A stretch of 64,000 bases of DNA from Cellulomonas avistercoris (lineage in GTDB: Bacteria > Actinomycetota > Actinomycetes > Actinomycetales > Cellulomonadaceae): assembly GCF_014836445.1 (NCBI RefSeq), contig NZ_JACSQV010000019.1, positions 1-64,000 on the forward strand, read 5' to 3'. This document shows positions 24,415-30,932 of this stretch, piece after piece (position 1 is the stretch's first letter; each line of letters starts with the position of its first letter). Below the pieces are notes generated by a model. It was not told the origin of the DNA, made no database searches, and was given only the letters and a program-made list of their open reading frames with translations. The translations under genes were made by a program, and so were the position numbers.

Positions 24415-25140
24415 GTGGCGGATCTGCTGCTGCTCACGCCTGCGTCCGGGGGTTCGGCACAGGTGCTACCCGCCTTGGGGCTCCTGTCCCACCGGGTCAG
24501 GGTCCTCCCCGTCGAACCGTCCGCGCTCGTGGACGCCCCGGACGCGGACATCGTCGTGCTCGACGCACGCCGCGACCTCGTCACCGCACGCACCACGTGC
24601 CGCCTGCTGCGCGCCACCGGTCTGACCGTGCCGCTGGTGCTCGTGCTCACCGAGGGCGGCCTGACGGTCGTCACCGCCGAGTGGGGCGCGAACGACATCA
24701 TCCTGGAGCACGCGACGCCGGCCGAGGTCGAGACGCGGTTCCGGCTCGTCATGGAGCACGCCGCGGCGTCGTCCTACGACGACGCGCCGCAGGAGATCTC
24801 GTCGGGCGAGCTGACGATCGACGCCGGCGGGTACACCGCCCGGCTGCGCGGCCGCCCGCTGGACCTCACGTACAAGGAGTTCGAGCTCCTCAAGTACCTC
24901 GTGCAGCACCCGGGACGCGTGTTCACGCGCGCCCAGCTGCTGCAGGAGGTCTGGGGCTACGACTACTACGGGGGCACGCGCACGGTCGACGTCCACGTGC
25001 GCCGGCTGCGCGCCAAGCTCGGCCCCGAGCACGAGCAGCTCATCGGCACGGTGCGCAACGTGGGCTACCGGTTCGACCCGCCCAAGGAGCGCCGCGCGGT
25101 CGACGAGCGCGCCGACGTCCCGGAGCCCGCGGGCACCTGA
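24415..25140 (+). CDS. glnR: Nitrogen regulator GlnR
   Basis: 241-residue OmpR-type response regulator. The receiver domain (1-115) matches actinobacterial GlnR: VADLLLLTP, then ALLSHRVRVLPVE, VVLDARRDL with D50 kept, and VLTEGGLTVV. The winged helix (LTYKEFELLKYLVQHPGRVFTRAQLLQEVWGYD, then GGTRTVDVHVRRLRAKLG) is very conserved. GlnR controls ammonium assimilation genes and works as a dimer without a dedicated kinase. GTG start after the strong site AGGAGGTGACAGG. Confidence 0.92.
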   Translation: MADLLLLTPASGGSAQVLPALGLLSHRVRVLPVEPSALVDAPDADIVVLDARRDLVTARTTCRLLRATGLTVPLVLVLTEGGLTVVTAEWGANDIILEHATPAEVETRFRLVMEHAAASSYDDAPQEISSGELTIDAGGYTARLRGRPLDLTYKEFELLKYLVQHPGRVFTRAQLLQEVWGYDYYGGTRTVDVHVRRLRAKLGPEHEQLIGTVRNVGYRFDPPKERRAVDERADVPEPAGT

Positions 25141-25291
25141 CGCGACGCGCCGTCGGTGCGGGCACGGGTGGTGCGCCGCTCCGGCGCGCCTCCCGGCGGG
25201 CCCGACGCGGCCCGCGTCGGTAGGATCGACCCTCGGTGCGCCGGGAAGTCTGGTCGGCAACGACACACCCGACCCCTGGAGAGGTACGCCT

Positions 25292-26635
25292 GTGCCCACG
25301 TCACCGTCCGGCAGCCCGCAGCGCCCCACGCGCACCCTGTTCTCCGCCCTGAGCAAGGGCAGCGAGCGCAACCTCGCCGACACGCTGCGCGACGAGCGCA
25401 CGGGCGGGCTGCTGCTGCTCGCCGGCGCGGTCGCCGCGCTCCTGTGGGCCAACCTCGCCCCCGACTCCTACCGGGCCGTCAGCGGGACCGTGGTCGGCCC
25501 CGCCGCGCTGCACCTGGACCTCGATCTCGCGCACTGGGCCGCCGACGGCCTGCTCGCGATCTTCTTCTTCGTGGTCGGGCTCGAGCTCAAGCGCGAGATC
25601 GTCGTCGGCGAGCTGCGGCACGTGGCGACGGCGGCGCTGCCCGCCGCCGCGGCGGTCGGCGGCATGGTCGTGCCCGCGGCGATCTACCTCGTCGTCAACA
25701 CCACGATGGCCGGCGGTGCACCGCAGGGGTGGGCGGTGCCGACCGCGACCGACATCGCGTTCGCCGTGGGGGTCCTCGCGATCGTCGGGCGCGGCATCCC
25801 GGTCGCGCTGCGTGCCTTCCTGCTCACGCTCGCGGTCGTCGACGACCTGCTCGCGATCGTCATCATCGCGGTGGGCTTCACCGACACGGTGACGATCGGG
25901 CTGCTGGTCGGGTCGCTCGCGTGCGTCGCGGTCTTCGGGCTCGCGCTGCGGCGCGGCGTGCGCACGCCGTTCCTGCTGGTCCCGCTCGCGCTGGCGTCCT
26001 GGGCGCTGCTGCACGCGTCGGGCGTGCACGCGACGATCGCGGGCGTGCTGCTCGGGTTCACGGTGCCCGCGCTGCCGGGCTCGGCCTCGCGGGGCGCGTC
26101 GACGACCGACGAGCACGCCGACCACTCCCTCGCGGAGCGGTACGAGCACCTGTGGCGCCCCGTGTCCGCCGGGTTCGCCGTGCCCGTCTTCGCGCTGTTC
26201 GCGGCCGGCGTCACGGTCGACCTGACGACGATCGGCGCGACGTTCGCCGACCCCGTCGCGCTCGGGGTGGTCCTGGGGCTCGTGCTCGGCAAGCCGCTCG
26301 GCATCACGCTGGCGACGGTGCTGGTCGCACGGTTCACACGCGCGCGCCTGGCGCCCGGGCTGGGCTGGTGGGACGTCGTCGGCGTCGGCCTGCTCGGGGG
26401 CATCGGCTTCACGGTGTCGCTGCTGGTGGCCACGCTCGCGTTCGGTGCCGGGTCGGTCCACGACGAGCACGCGGTCGTCGGCGTCCTCGCGGCGTCCCTG
26501 CTCGCCGCGCTGGTCGGAGGCGCCGTGCTGTCGTGGCGCGGCCGCGTGCACACCGCACGAACCGCCACTGCCCTCCGGGGCACTCCGGGGACGGACGGCC
26601 CCCCGGCGGACCGCGACCCCGGAGCGACCCGGTAG
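25292..26635 (+). CDS. nhaA: Na+/H+ antiporter NhaA
   Basis: 447-residue inner-membrane antiporter with about 12 helices. The ion-binding Asp pair is in VVDDLLAIVIIA; TATDIAFAVGVL carries the discontinuous-helix motif, and LAIFFFVVGLELKREIVVGEL opens the fold. It exchanges two H+ for one Na+ and protects against sodium and alkaline stress. The C-terminus is longer than in E. coli (388 residues). The GTG at 25292 follows GGAGAGGTACGCCT. The next gene begins 10 bases after the stop with its own hexamer. Confidence 0.93.
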   Translation: MPTSPSGSPQRPTRTLFSALSKGSERNLADTLRDERTGGLLLLAGAVAALLWANLAPDSYRAVSGTVVGPAALHLDLDLAHWAADGLLAIFFFVVGLELKREIVVGELRHVATAALPAAAAVGGMVVPAAIYLVVNTTMAGGAPQGWAVPTATDIAFAVGVLAIVGRGIPVALRAFLLTLAVVDDLLAIVIIAVGFTDTVTIGLLVGSLACVAVFGLALRRGVRTPFLLVPLALASWALLHASGVHATIAGVLLGFTVPALPGSASRGASTTDEHADHSLAERYEHLWRPVSAGFAVPVFALFAAGVTVDLTTIGATFADPVALGVVLGLVLGKPLGITLATVLVARFTRARLAPGLGWWDVVGVGLLGGIGFTVSLLVATLAFGAGSVHDEHAVVGVLAASLLAALVGGAVLSWRGRVHTARTATALRGTPGTDGPPADRDPGATR

Positions 26636-26638
26636 GTT
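26633..26638 (+). promoter_or_regulatory. -10 hexamer TAGGTT, leaderless start of hydrolase gene
   Basis: Ends seven bases before ATG 26646; lies across the nhaA stop region. Confidence 0.45.
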
Positions 26639-26645
26639 GCAACCG

Positions 26646-27569
26646 ATGACCTCCGTCGACTCCGCGTCGCTCCTCATCGAGGGGCCCTGGCAGCACCGGT
26701 TCGTGACCGCCAACGGCGCCCGGTTCCACGTCGCCGTGGCGGGCGACCAGGACGCGCCGCTCGTGCTGCTGCTGCACGGCGTCCCGCAGCTGTGGTGGGC
26801 GTGGCGTCACCAGCTGCCGGTGCTCGCCGCCGCCGGCTACCGCGTCGCCGCGATGGACCTGCGCGGGACCGGGGGGTCGGACAAGCCCCCGCAGGGGTAC
26901 GACGTGCCGACGCTCGCGGCCGACGTGGCCGGCGTCGTGCGCTCGCTCGGCGCGGGCTCCGCGGTCGTCGTCGGCTCGGGGACCGGCGGTGACGTCGCGT
27001 GGGCGACCGCCGCGTACCACCCGGAGGTCGTGCGGGCGCTGGGCGTGCTGGGGGCGCCGCACCCGCTGGACGCCCTGGCGATCCCGCGCACGCCGCCCGG
27101 CCCCGCCGCGGCGGCGGTGCTCGCGTACGCGCAGCTGCCGTCCCTGCCGGAGCGGTCGATGGTGCGCGGGGACCTCGTGGACCGCATGCTCACGCACTGG
27201 GGCGGCGTCCCCGGGCTGCCGGGGCGCGAGGCGTCAGCGACGTACCGCCGCGCCGTGCGCGTGCCGTTCGCGGCGCACAGCCAGCTGGAGCTGCTGCGAT
27301 GGCTGGTGCGCTCGACTCCCCGTCCGGACGGCCGCCGGTACCGCGCGGTGCTGCGGGCCGCGCGTCCGGTGCCCGTGCTGCAGGTGCACGGCCTGCGCGA
27401 CGGGCTGCGCCCCGCGTCGTCGGCCGCGCTGCGCTCGACGACGGCCGCGCGGCCGTACCGCCTGGAGCTGGTGCACGCCGCCGGGCACTACCTGACGGAC
27501 CAGGCGCCGGGCCTGGTGGGCGAGCTGCTCGTGGACTGGCTGACCGAGGTCGACGCCCTCAGCCCTTGA
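26646..27569 (+). CDS. Alpha/beta hydrolase (epoxide-hydrolase-like) with unusual nucleophile loop
   Basis: 307 residues. The front half is canonical: LVLLLHGVPQLWWAWRHQLPVLAAAGYRVAAMDLRGTGGSDKP. The nucleophile elbow reads VVVGSGTGGDVAW, where relatives have VGHDWGG or VGHSMGG, so Gly occupies the nucleophile position. The late acid (LQVHGLRDGLRP) and His (VHAAGHYLTDQAP) regions are present. It may be inactive, use the neighbouring Ser or Thr, or have a non-hydrolytic role. The 3' end overlaps nth by 11 bases, tail to tail. Confidence 0.78.
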   Translation: MTSVDSASLLIEGPWQHRFVTANGARFHVAVAGDQDAPLVLLLHGVPQLWWAWRHQLPVLAAAGYRVAAMDLRGTGGSDKPPQGYDVPTLAADVAGVVRSLGAGSAVVVGSGTGGDVAWATAAYHPEVVRALGVLGAPHPLDALAIPRTPPGPAAAAVLAYAQLPSLPERSMVRGDLVDRMLTHWGGVPGLPGREASATYRRAVRVPFAAHSQLELLRWLVRSTPRPDGRRYRAVLRAARPVPVLQVHGLRDGLRPASSAALRSTTAARPYRLELVHAAGHYLTDQAPGLVGELLVDWLTEVDALSP

Positions 27570-28257
27570 GCATCGCCGCGGCCTTGATGGGGTCCGTCTC
27601 ACCGATGCCGGCCGACGGGCACAGCGCCGCGACCGGGCACGCGCCGCACGCGGGCCGCCGGGCGAAGCACGTGCGCCGCCCGTGGAAGATCAGCCGGTGC
27701 GACGCCATCGTCCACTCGCGCCGCTCCAGGAGCGCCCCGAGCTCGGCCTCGATGACGACCGGGTCCTCGCTCGTGGTGTAGCCCAGGCGCTGGGACAGCC
27801 GCTGCACGTGCGTGTCGACCGCGATCCCGGGGACGCCGAACGCGTTGCCGAGCACGACGTTGGCGGTCTTGCGGCCCACGCCCGGCAGCGTCACCAGGTC
27901 CTCGAGCCGGCGCGGCACCTGCCCGCCGAAGCGCTCCACGAGGGCGGCGCCGATCCCGACGACGGCCTGCGCCTTGGCACGGTAGAAGCCGACGGGGTGC
28001 AGCACGTCCTCGAGGTCCCGCAGGTCCGCACCGGCCATCGCGGCGGCGTCCGGCCACCGGTCGAAGACCTCGGGCGTCGTGGCGTTCACGCGGACGTCCG
28101 TGGTCTGCGCGGACAGCACCGTCGCGATCAGCAGCTCCAGCGGGTTCCGGAAGTCCAGCTCGCAGCGCGCGTCGGGGTACCGCTCGGTCAGCAGCCGGTC
28201 GACGCGTCGGGCGCGTCGTGTCCGGGCGAGCTGGCTCTCCTGCACAGGTGCGTCCAC
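27559..28257 (-). CDS. nth: Endonuclease III
   Basis: 232-residue base-excision glycosylase/AP lyase for oxidised pyrimidines. The helix-hairpin-helix LPGVGRKTANVVL holds the catalytic Lys, VDTHVQRL the catalytic Asp, and CFARRPACGACPVAALC the 4Fe-4S cluster with C-x6-C-x2-C-x5-C spacing. GTG start set by a leaderless -10. Divergent from the small helical gene and crp. Confidence 0.95.
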   Translation of the reverse strand: MDAPVQESQLARTRRARRVDRLLTERYPDARCELDFRNPLELLIATVLSAQTTDVRVNATTPEVFDRWPDAAAMAGADLRDLEDVLHPVGFYRAKAQAVVGIGAALVERFGGQVPRRLEDLVTLPGVGRKTANVVLGNAFGVPGIAVDTHVQRLSQRLGYTTSEDPVVIEAELGALLERREWTMASHRLIFHGRRTCFARRPACGACPVAALCPSAGIGETDPIKAAAMLKG

Positions 28258-28263
28258 GCGCTG

Positions 28264-28269
28264 AGCCTA
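28264..28269 (-). promoter_or_regulatory. -10 hexamer TAGGCT, leaderless start of nth
   Basis: Ends six bases before GTG 28257. Confidence 0.5.
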
Positions 28270-28412
28270 CGTGGCGCAGGCCACACTCCCGGCCGGGCGC
28301 CTGGTGCGGACCGCACACCGAGGCGGCGCGCGTTGCTCCTGGTGGGTGAACAGACCGTCAGGATCGTCGCGGAACGGTCAAGTGCGCGGCGCTGCGGGCC
28401 GACTCCCTGGAC

Positions 28413-28826
28413 GTGACGTCGACCGGCGAACCCCTGCACGACCTGCGGCTCGAGCGCCGGGCGCTGCGTGCCGAGCGCGACCGGGTCGGCTGGTGGCGAC
28501 GCGTCGTGCGGGCACGCATGGACCTCGCGGTCGCGGGTGCCGCCGGGCCCGGTCCGCTCGGCGAGGACGTCGCCTTCGTCCTGCCGCTCGAGGTGTCCCT
28601 GCAGGTGCCGCGGCCGGGCGAGCTGCACGAGGCGCTGCCCGACGGCGACGTGGGCCACGAGGTCGGCCGGCTCACGGCGCTGCGCGCGCTCGACCAGCGG
28701 CTGGCCACCTACGAGGCCGGTGTCGCCGAGGCGCTCGAGCGCGCGACCGGGCGCCTCGTGGCCCGCCTGGCCGACGACCCGGCAGCCGCGCTGCGCCCGC
28801 GGACCGCCGTCGCCGACAGCGTCTGA
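28413..28826 (+). CDS. Small helical coiled-coil protein (weakly RsiG/AmfC-like)
   Basis: 137 residues. The N-terminal helix LHDLRLERRALRAERDRVGWWRRVVRARMDL and the C-terminal helix EVGRLTALRALDQRLATYEAGVAEAL could form an antiparallel coiled coil, separated by a segment with VSLQVPRPGELHEALP. This plan resembles RsiG/AmfC proteins, anti-sigma factors that bind cyclic di-GMP, but the E(x3)S(x2)R(x3)Q(x3)D motif is only partly kept. The GTG lacks a clear ribosome site. It sits 170 bases before crp. A conserved hypothetical is the safer call. Confidence 0.55.
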   Translation: MTSTGEPLHDLRLERRALRAERDRVGWWRRVVRARMDLAVAGAAGPGPLGEDVAFVLPLEVSLQVPRPGELHEALPDGDVGHEVGRLTALRALDQRLATYEAGVAEALERATGRLVARLADDPAAALRPRTAVADSV

Positions 28827-28996
28827 CGCCCCCGAAGGGCGTTCCGGGCCCCCGATCTCGCGCCCTGCACCCCTCGACGGCCCGTGCCGACGCGCGCCGT
28901 CCCCCGGATGGGGCAGACTGGCAGACGAGCGTCCGGCCCCGCTGCCGGACAGGACGCGGCCCGCGCGCGATCGCGGGAAGAGGGGAAGGAACCGCC

Positions 28997-29674
28997 GTGG
29001 CGGAGGACATCGTGCTGACGGCGCCGCTGTTCGCGGGCATGGACGAGGAGTCGTCCCGGGCACTCATCGACTCGATGAAGGTGCTCGACGTCTCGCGAGG
29101 CGACGTCCTGTTCCACGAGGGCGAGCCGGGTGACCGGCTCTACCTGGTGCGTGACGGCAAGATCAAGCTGGGGCGCCGGTCCAACGACGGGCGCGAGAAC
29201 CTCCTGGCCGTGCTCGGCCCGGGTGAGATGTTCGGCGAGCTGTCGCTGTTCGATCCCGGCCCCCGCACCGCCACCGCGACGGTCGTCGCGGACGCCGTCG
29301 TGCTCGAGCTGGGCCACCGTGACCTCATCACGTGGCTCGCGGACAAGCCCACGGTCGCCGAGCACCTGCTCCAGGCGCTCGCGCGGCGGCTGCGCCGCAC
29401 CAACGAGGCTCTGGCGGACCTGGTCTTCTCCGACGTGCCCGGCCGCGTCGCCAAGGCGCTGCTCGACCTGTCGACCCGCTTCGGCCAGCAGGTCGACGAG
29501 GGGATCCGCGTGGCCCACGACCTGACGCAGGAGGAGCTCGCGCAGCTCGTCGGCGCGTCGCGCGAGACGGTCAACAAGGCGCTCGCCGACTTCGCCGCCC
29601 GCGGCTGGGTGCGGCGCGAGGGCCGCGCGGTCGTGCTGCTCGACGTCGACCGCCTGGAGCGGCGCGCACGCTGA
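28997..29674 (+). CDS. crp: Crp/GlxR-type cAMP-responsive regulator
   Basis: 225 residues. A cyclic-nucleotide domain (about 10-125) with the phosphate-binding cassette FGELSLFDPGPRTATA, a dimer helix, then a helix-turn-helix DLTQEELAQLVGASRETVNKALADFAARGW. This is the actinobacterial Crp/GlxR group, a global carbon and development regulator recognising TGTGA-N6-TCACA sites. GTG start after GGAAGGAACCGCC. Its location beside nth and upstream of RidA, whiB4 and ponA2 matches the Mycobacterium Rv3676 region. Confidence 0.92.
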   Translation: MAEDIVLTAPLFAGMDEESSRALIDSMKVLDVSRGDVLFHEGEPGDRLYLVRDGKIKLGRRSNDGRENLLAVLGPGEMFGELSLFDPGPRTATATVVADAVVLELGHRDLITWLADKPTVAEHLLQALARRLRRTNEALADLVFSDVPGRVAKALLDLSTRFGQQVDEGIRVAHDLTQEELAQLVGASRETVNKALADFAARGWVRREGRAVVLLDVDRLERRAR

Positions 29675-29680
29675 GCGCGC

Positions 29681-29705
29681 GGGGCCGGCCGCGACGGCCG
29701 GCCCC
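29681..29705. terminator. 11-bp GC hairpin, bidirectional terminator
   Basis: 29681-29691 pairs perfectly with 29695-29705 around a CGA loop, seven bases after the crp stop and 18 before the end of the convergent RidA gene. No T-tract. Confidence 0.7.
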
Positions 29706-29723
29706 CGGCGTCAGTCCGGCGGG

Positions 29724-30227
29724 TCAGTCCGTCTCGACGACGATCTCGATCTCGACGGGCGAGTCCAGCGGCAGCACCGCGACGCCCACGGCGGAGCGTG
29801 CGTGGATGCCCACGTCCCCGAAGACCTCGTGCAGCAGCAGGCTCGTGCCGTTGACGACGGCCGGCTGCCCGGTGAACGCGGCGTCGCTCGCGACGAAACC
29901 GACGACCTTGACGACGCGGCGCACGCGGTCGAGCGCGCGCGCGGGGTCGCCGTCCGGGCCCTCGGCGGCGAGGAGCGCGCCCACGGCCGCCAGCGCGTTG
30001 AGCCCGGCCGTGCGCGCGAGCGCGACGGCCGTCTCGACGTCGACCTCGGCACCGACCTTGCCCGTCACCGGCAGGGCACCCGCCACGAAGGGCAGCTGCC
30101 CGGAGGTCCAGACGTGGGAGCCGCTGCGCACGGCCGGCACGTAGGCGGCCAGGGGCGCCGCGACGCCGGGGAGGGTCAGGCCCAGCTCGGCCAGGCGCGC
30201 CGCGACGCGGCCCTCACCCGCGCTCAC
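29724..30227 (-). CDS. RidA-family protein (Rv3678c-like)
   Basis: 167-residue protein of the YjgF/RidA-like family with the longer loops seen in M. tuberculosis Rv3678c. Visible are VPAVRSGSHVWTSGQLPFVAG, ALARTAGLNALAAVGALL and the closing LPLDSPVEIEIVVETD. Catalytic identity unclear. GTG start overlaps the DUF4177 stop (GTGA), so both are translated from one message. The DUF4177-RidA pairing next to whiB4 is conserved in actinobacteria as I recall it. Confidence 0.82.
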   Translation of the reverse strand: MSAGEGRVAARLAELGLTLPGVAAPLAAYVPAVRSGSHVWTSGQLPFVAGALPVTGKVGAEVDVETAVALARTAGLNALAAVGALLAAEGPDGDPARALDRVRRVVKVVGFVASDAAFTGQPAVVNGTSLLLHEVFGDVGIHARSAVGVAVLPLDSPVEIEIVVETD

Positions 30228-30385
30228 GCGACCGGCTTGGGCCGCTTGAGGTAGGCCACGAGCCCGGCGTCGGGACCCTGGATCACGGTCACCAGCTCCC
30301 AGCCGTCCGACCCCCACTGGTCGAGGATCGCCTTGGTGGCATGGATGATGAGCGGAACGGTCGCGTACTCCCACTGGGTCGCCAT
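30224..30385 (-). CDS. DUF4177 small protein
   Basis: 53 residues, MATQWEYATVPLIIH then a helix, DGWELVTVIQ and a basic tail ending KRPKPVA. W-EY near the start and the DGWELV core are the DUF4177 hallmark. Function unknown. Start fixed by a TAGGGT hexamer six bases before ATG 30385; it is the first gene of the pair with RidA. Confidence 0.8.
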   Translation of the reverse strand: MATQWEYATVPLIIHATKAILDQWGSDGWELVTVIQGPDAGLVAYLKRPKPVA

Positions 30386-30391
30386 GCGCCC

Positions 30392-30397
30392 ACCCTA
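30392..30397 (-). promoter_or_regulatory. -10 hexamer TAGGGT, leaderless start of DUF4177-RidA
   Basis: Ends six bases before ATG 30385. Confidence 0.5.
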
Positions 30398-30423
30398 GTG
30401 GCGGGCCCGACCGGTGGAAGCGC

Positions 30424-30741
30424 TCACACGGCCCCCGCGAGAGCGACGAGCGTCGGGCCCGTGCCGACGAGCTCGGCGCGCCACGACACGACGTCGGGAC
30501 GGCGGCGCAGCAGCGCCCGCCGCTCGCGCTCGGTCATGCCGCCCCAGACGCCGAAGTCGGCGCGGCTGTCGAGCGCGTCGGCCAGGCAGTCGAGCCGCAC
30601 CGGGCAGCCCTGGCACACGGAGCGCGCCTCGCGCTGCGCGGCGCCCTCGACGAACAGCGCGTCGGGCGCCTGCTTGCCCTGGCCGCAGGACGCCATCGCC
30701 GTCCAGTGCCCCTCGTACCCCTGTGCCCCCAGGCCTGCCAC
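30424..30741 (-). CDS. WhiB-family iron-sulfur regulator, WhiB4/WblA type
   Basis: 105 residues. Four cluster cysteines occur in ASCGQ and CQGCPVRLDC; the turn GVWGGMTERERRALLRRRP is the Wbl DNA-contact motif. FVEGAAQREARSVC is the variant found in M. tuberculosis WhiB4 and Streptomyces WblA, an oxygen/NO-sensitive group. Divergent from a PonA2-type gene exactly as whiB4 and ponA2 (Rv3681c-Rv3682) are. GTG start after GGAGGAACAC. Confidence 0.9.
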   Translation of the reverse strand: MAGLGAQGYEGHWTAMASCGQGKQAPDALFVEGAAQREARSVCQGCPVRLDCLADALDSRADFGVWGGMTERERRALLRRRPDVVSWRAELVGTGPTLVALAGAV

Positions 30742-30810
30742 GTGTTCCTCCGCGTGTCTCTCCCAGCGTGTCGCCGCCGTGACGGTATCGGCACGGAGGA
30801 CGTCCTGACG

Positions 30811-30830
30811 AGACCCCGGACGGGTCTTTT
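30811..30830 (+). terminator. Hairpin with T-run in ponA2 upstream region
   Basis: AGACCC (30811-30816), loop CGGAC, GGGTCT (30822-30827), followed by TTT. It lies 100 bases before ponA2 on its strand, with a palindrome GGACGTCC at 30798-30805. Could attenuate a longer ponA2 message or stop read-in. Confidence 0.4.
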
Positions 30831-30919
30831 CCGCCGAACGGCCCCACCGGGCGTGTGCAGGTCGCGTGGAGGACCCGCACAGGGCCGCCCGGGGCCTCCC
30901 CCGGCGAGGACCGCCCGGG

Positions 30920-30925
30920 TAACCT
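30920..30925 (+). promoter_or_regulatory. -10 hexamer TAACCT, leaderless start of ponA2
   Basis: Ends seven bases before ATG 30933. Confidence 0.5.
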
Positions 30926-30932
30926 GGCGGGC

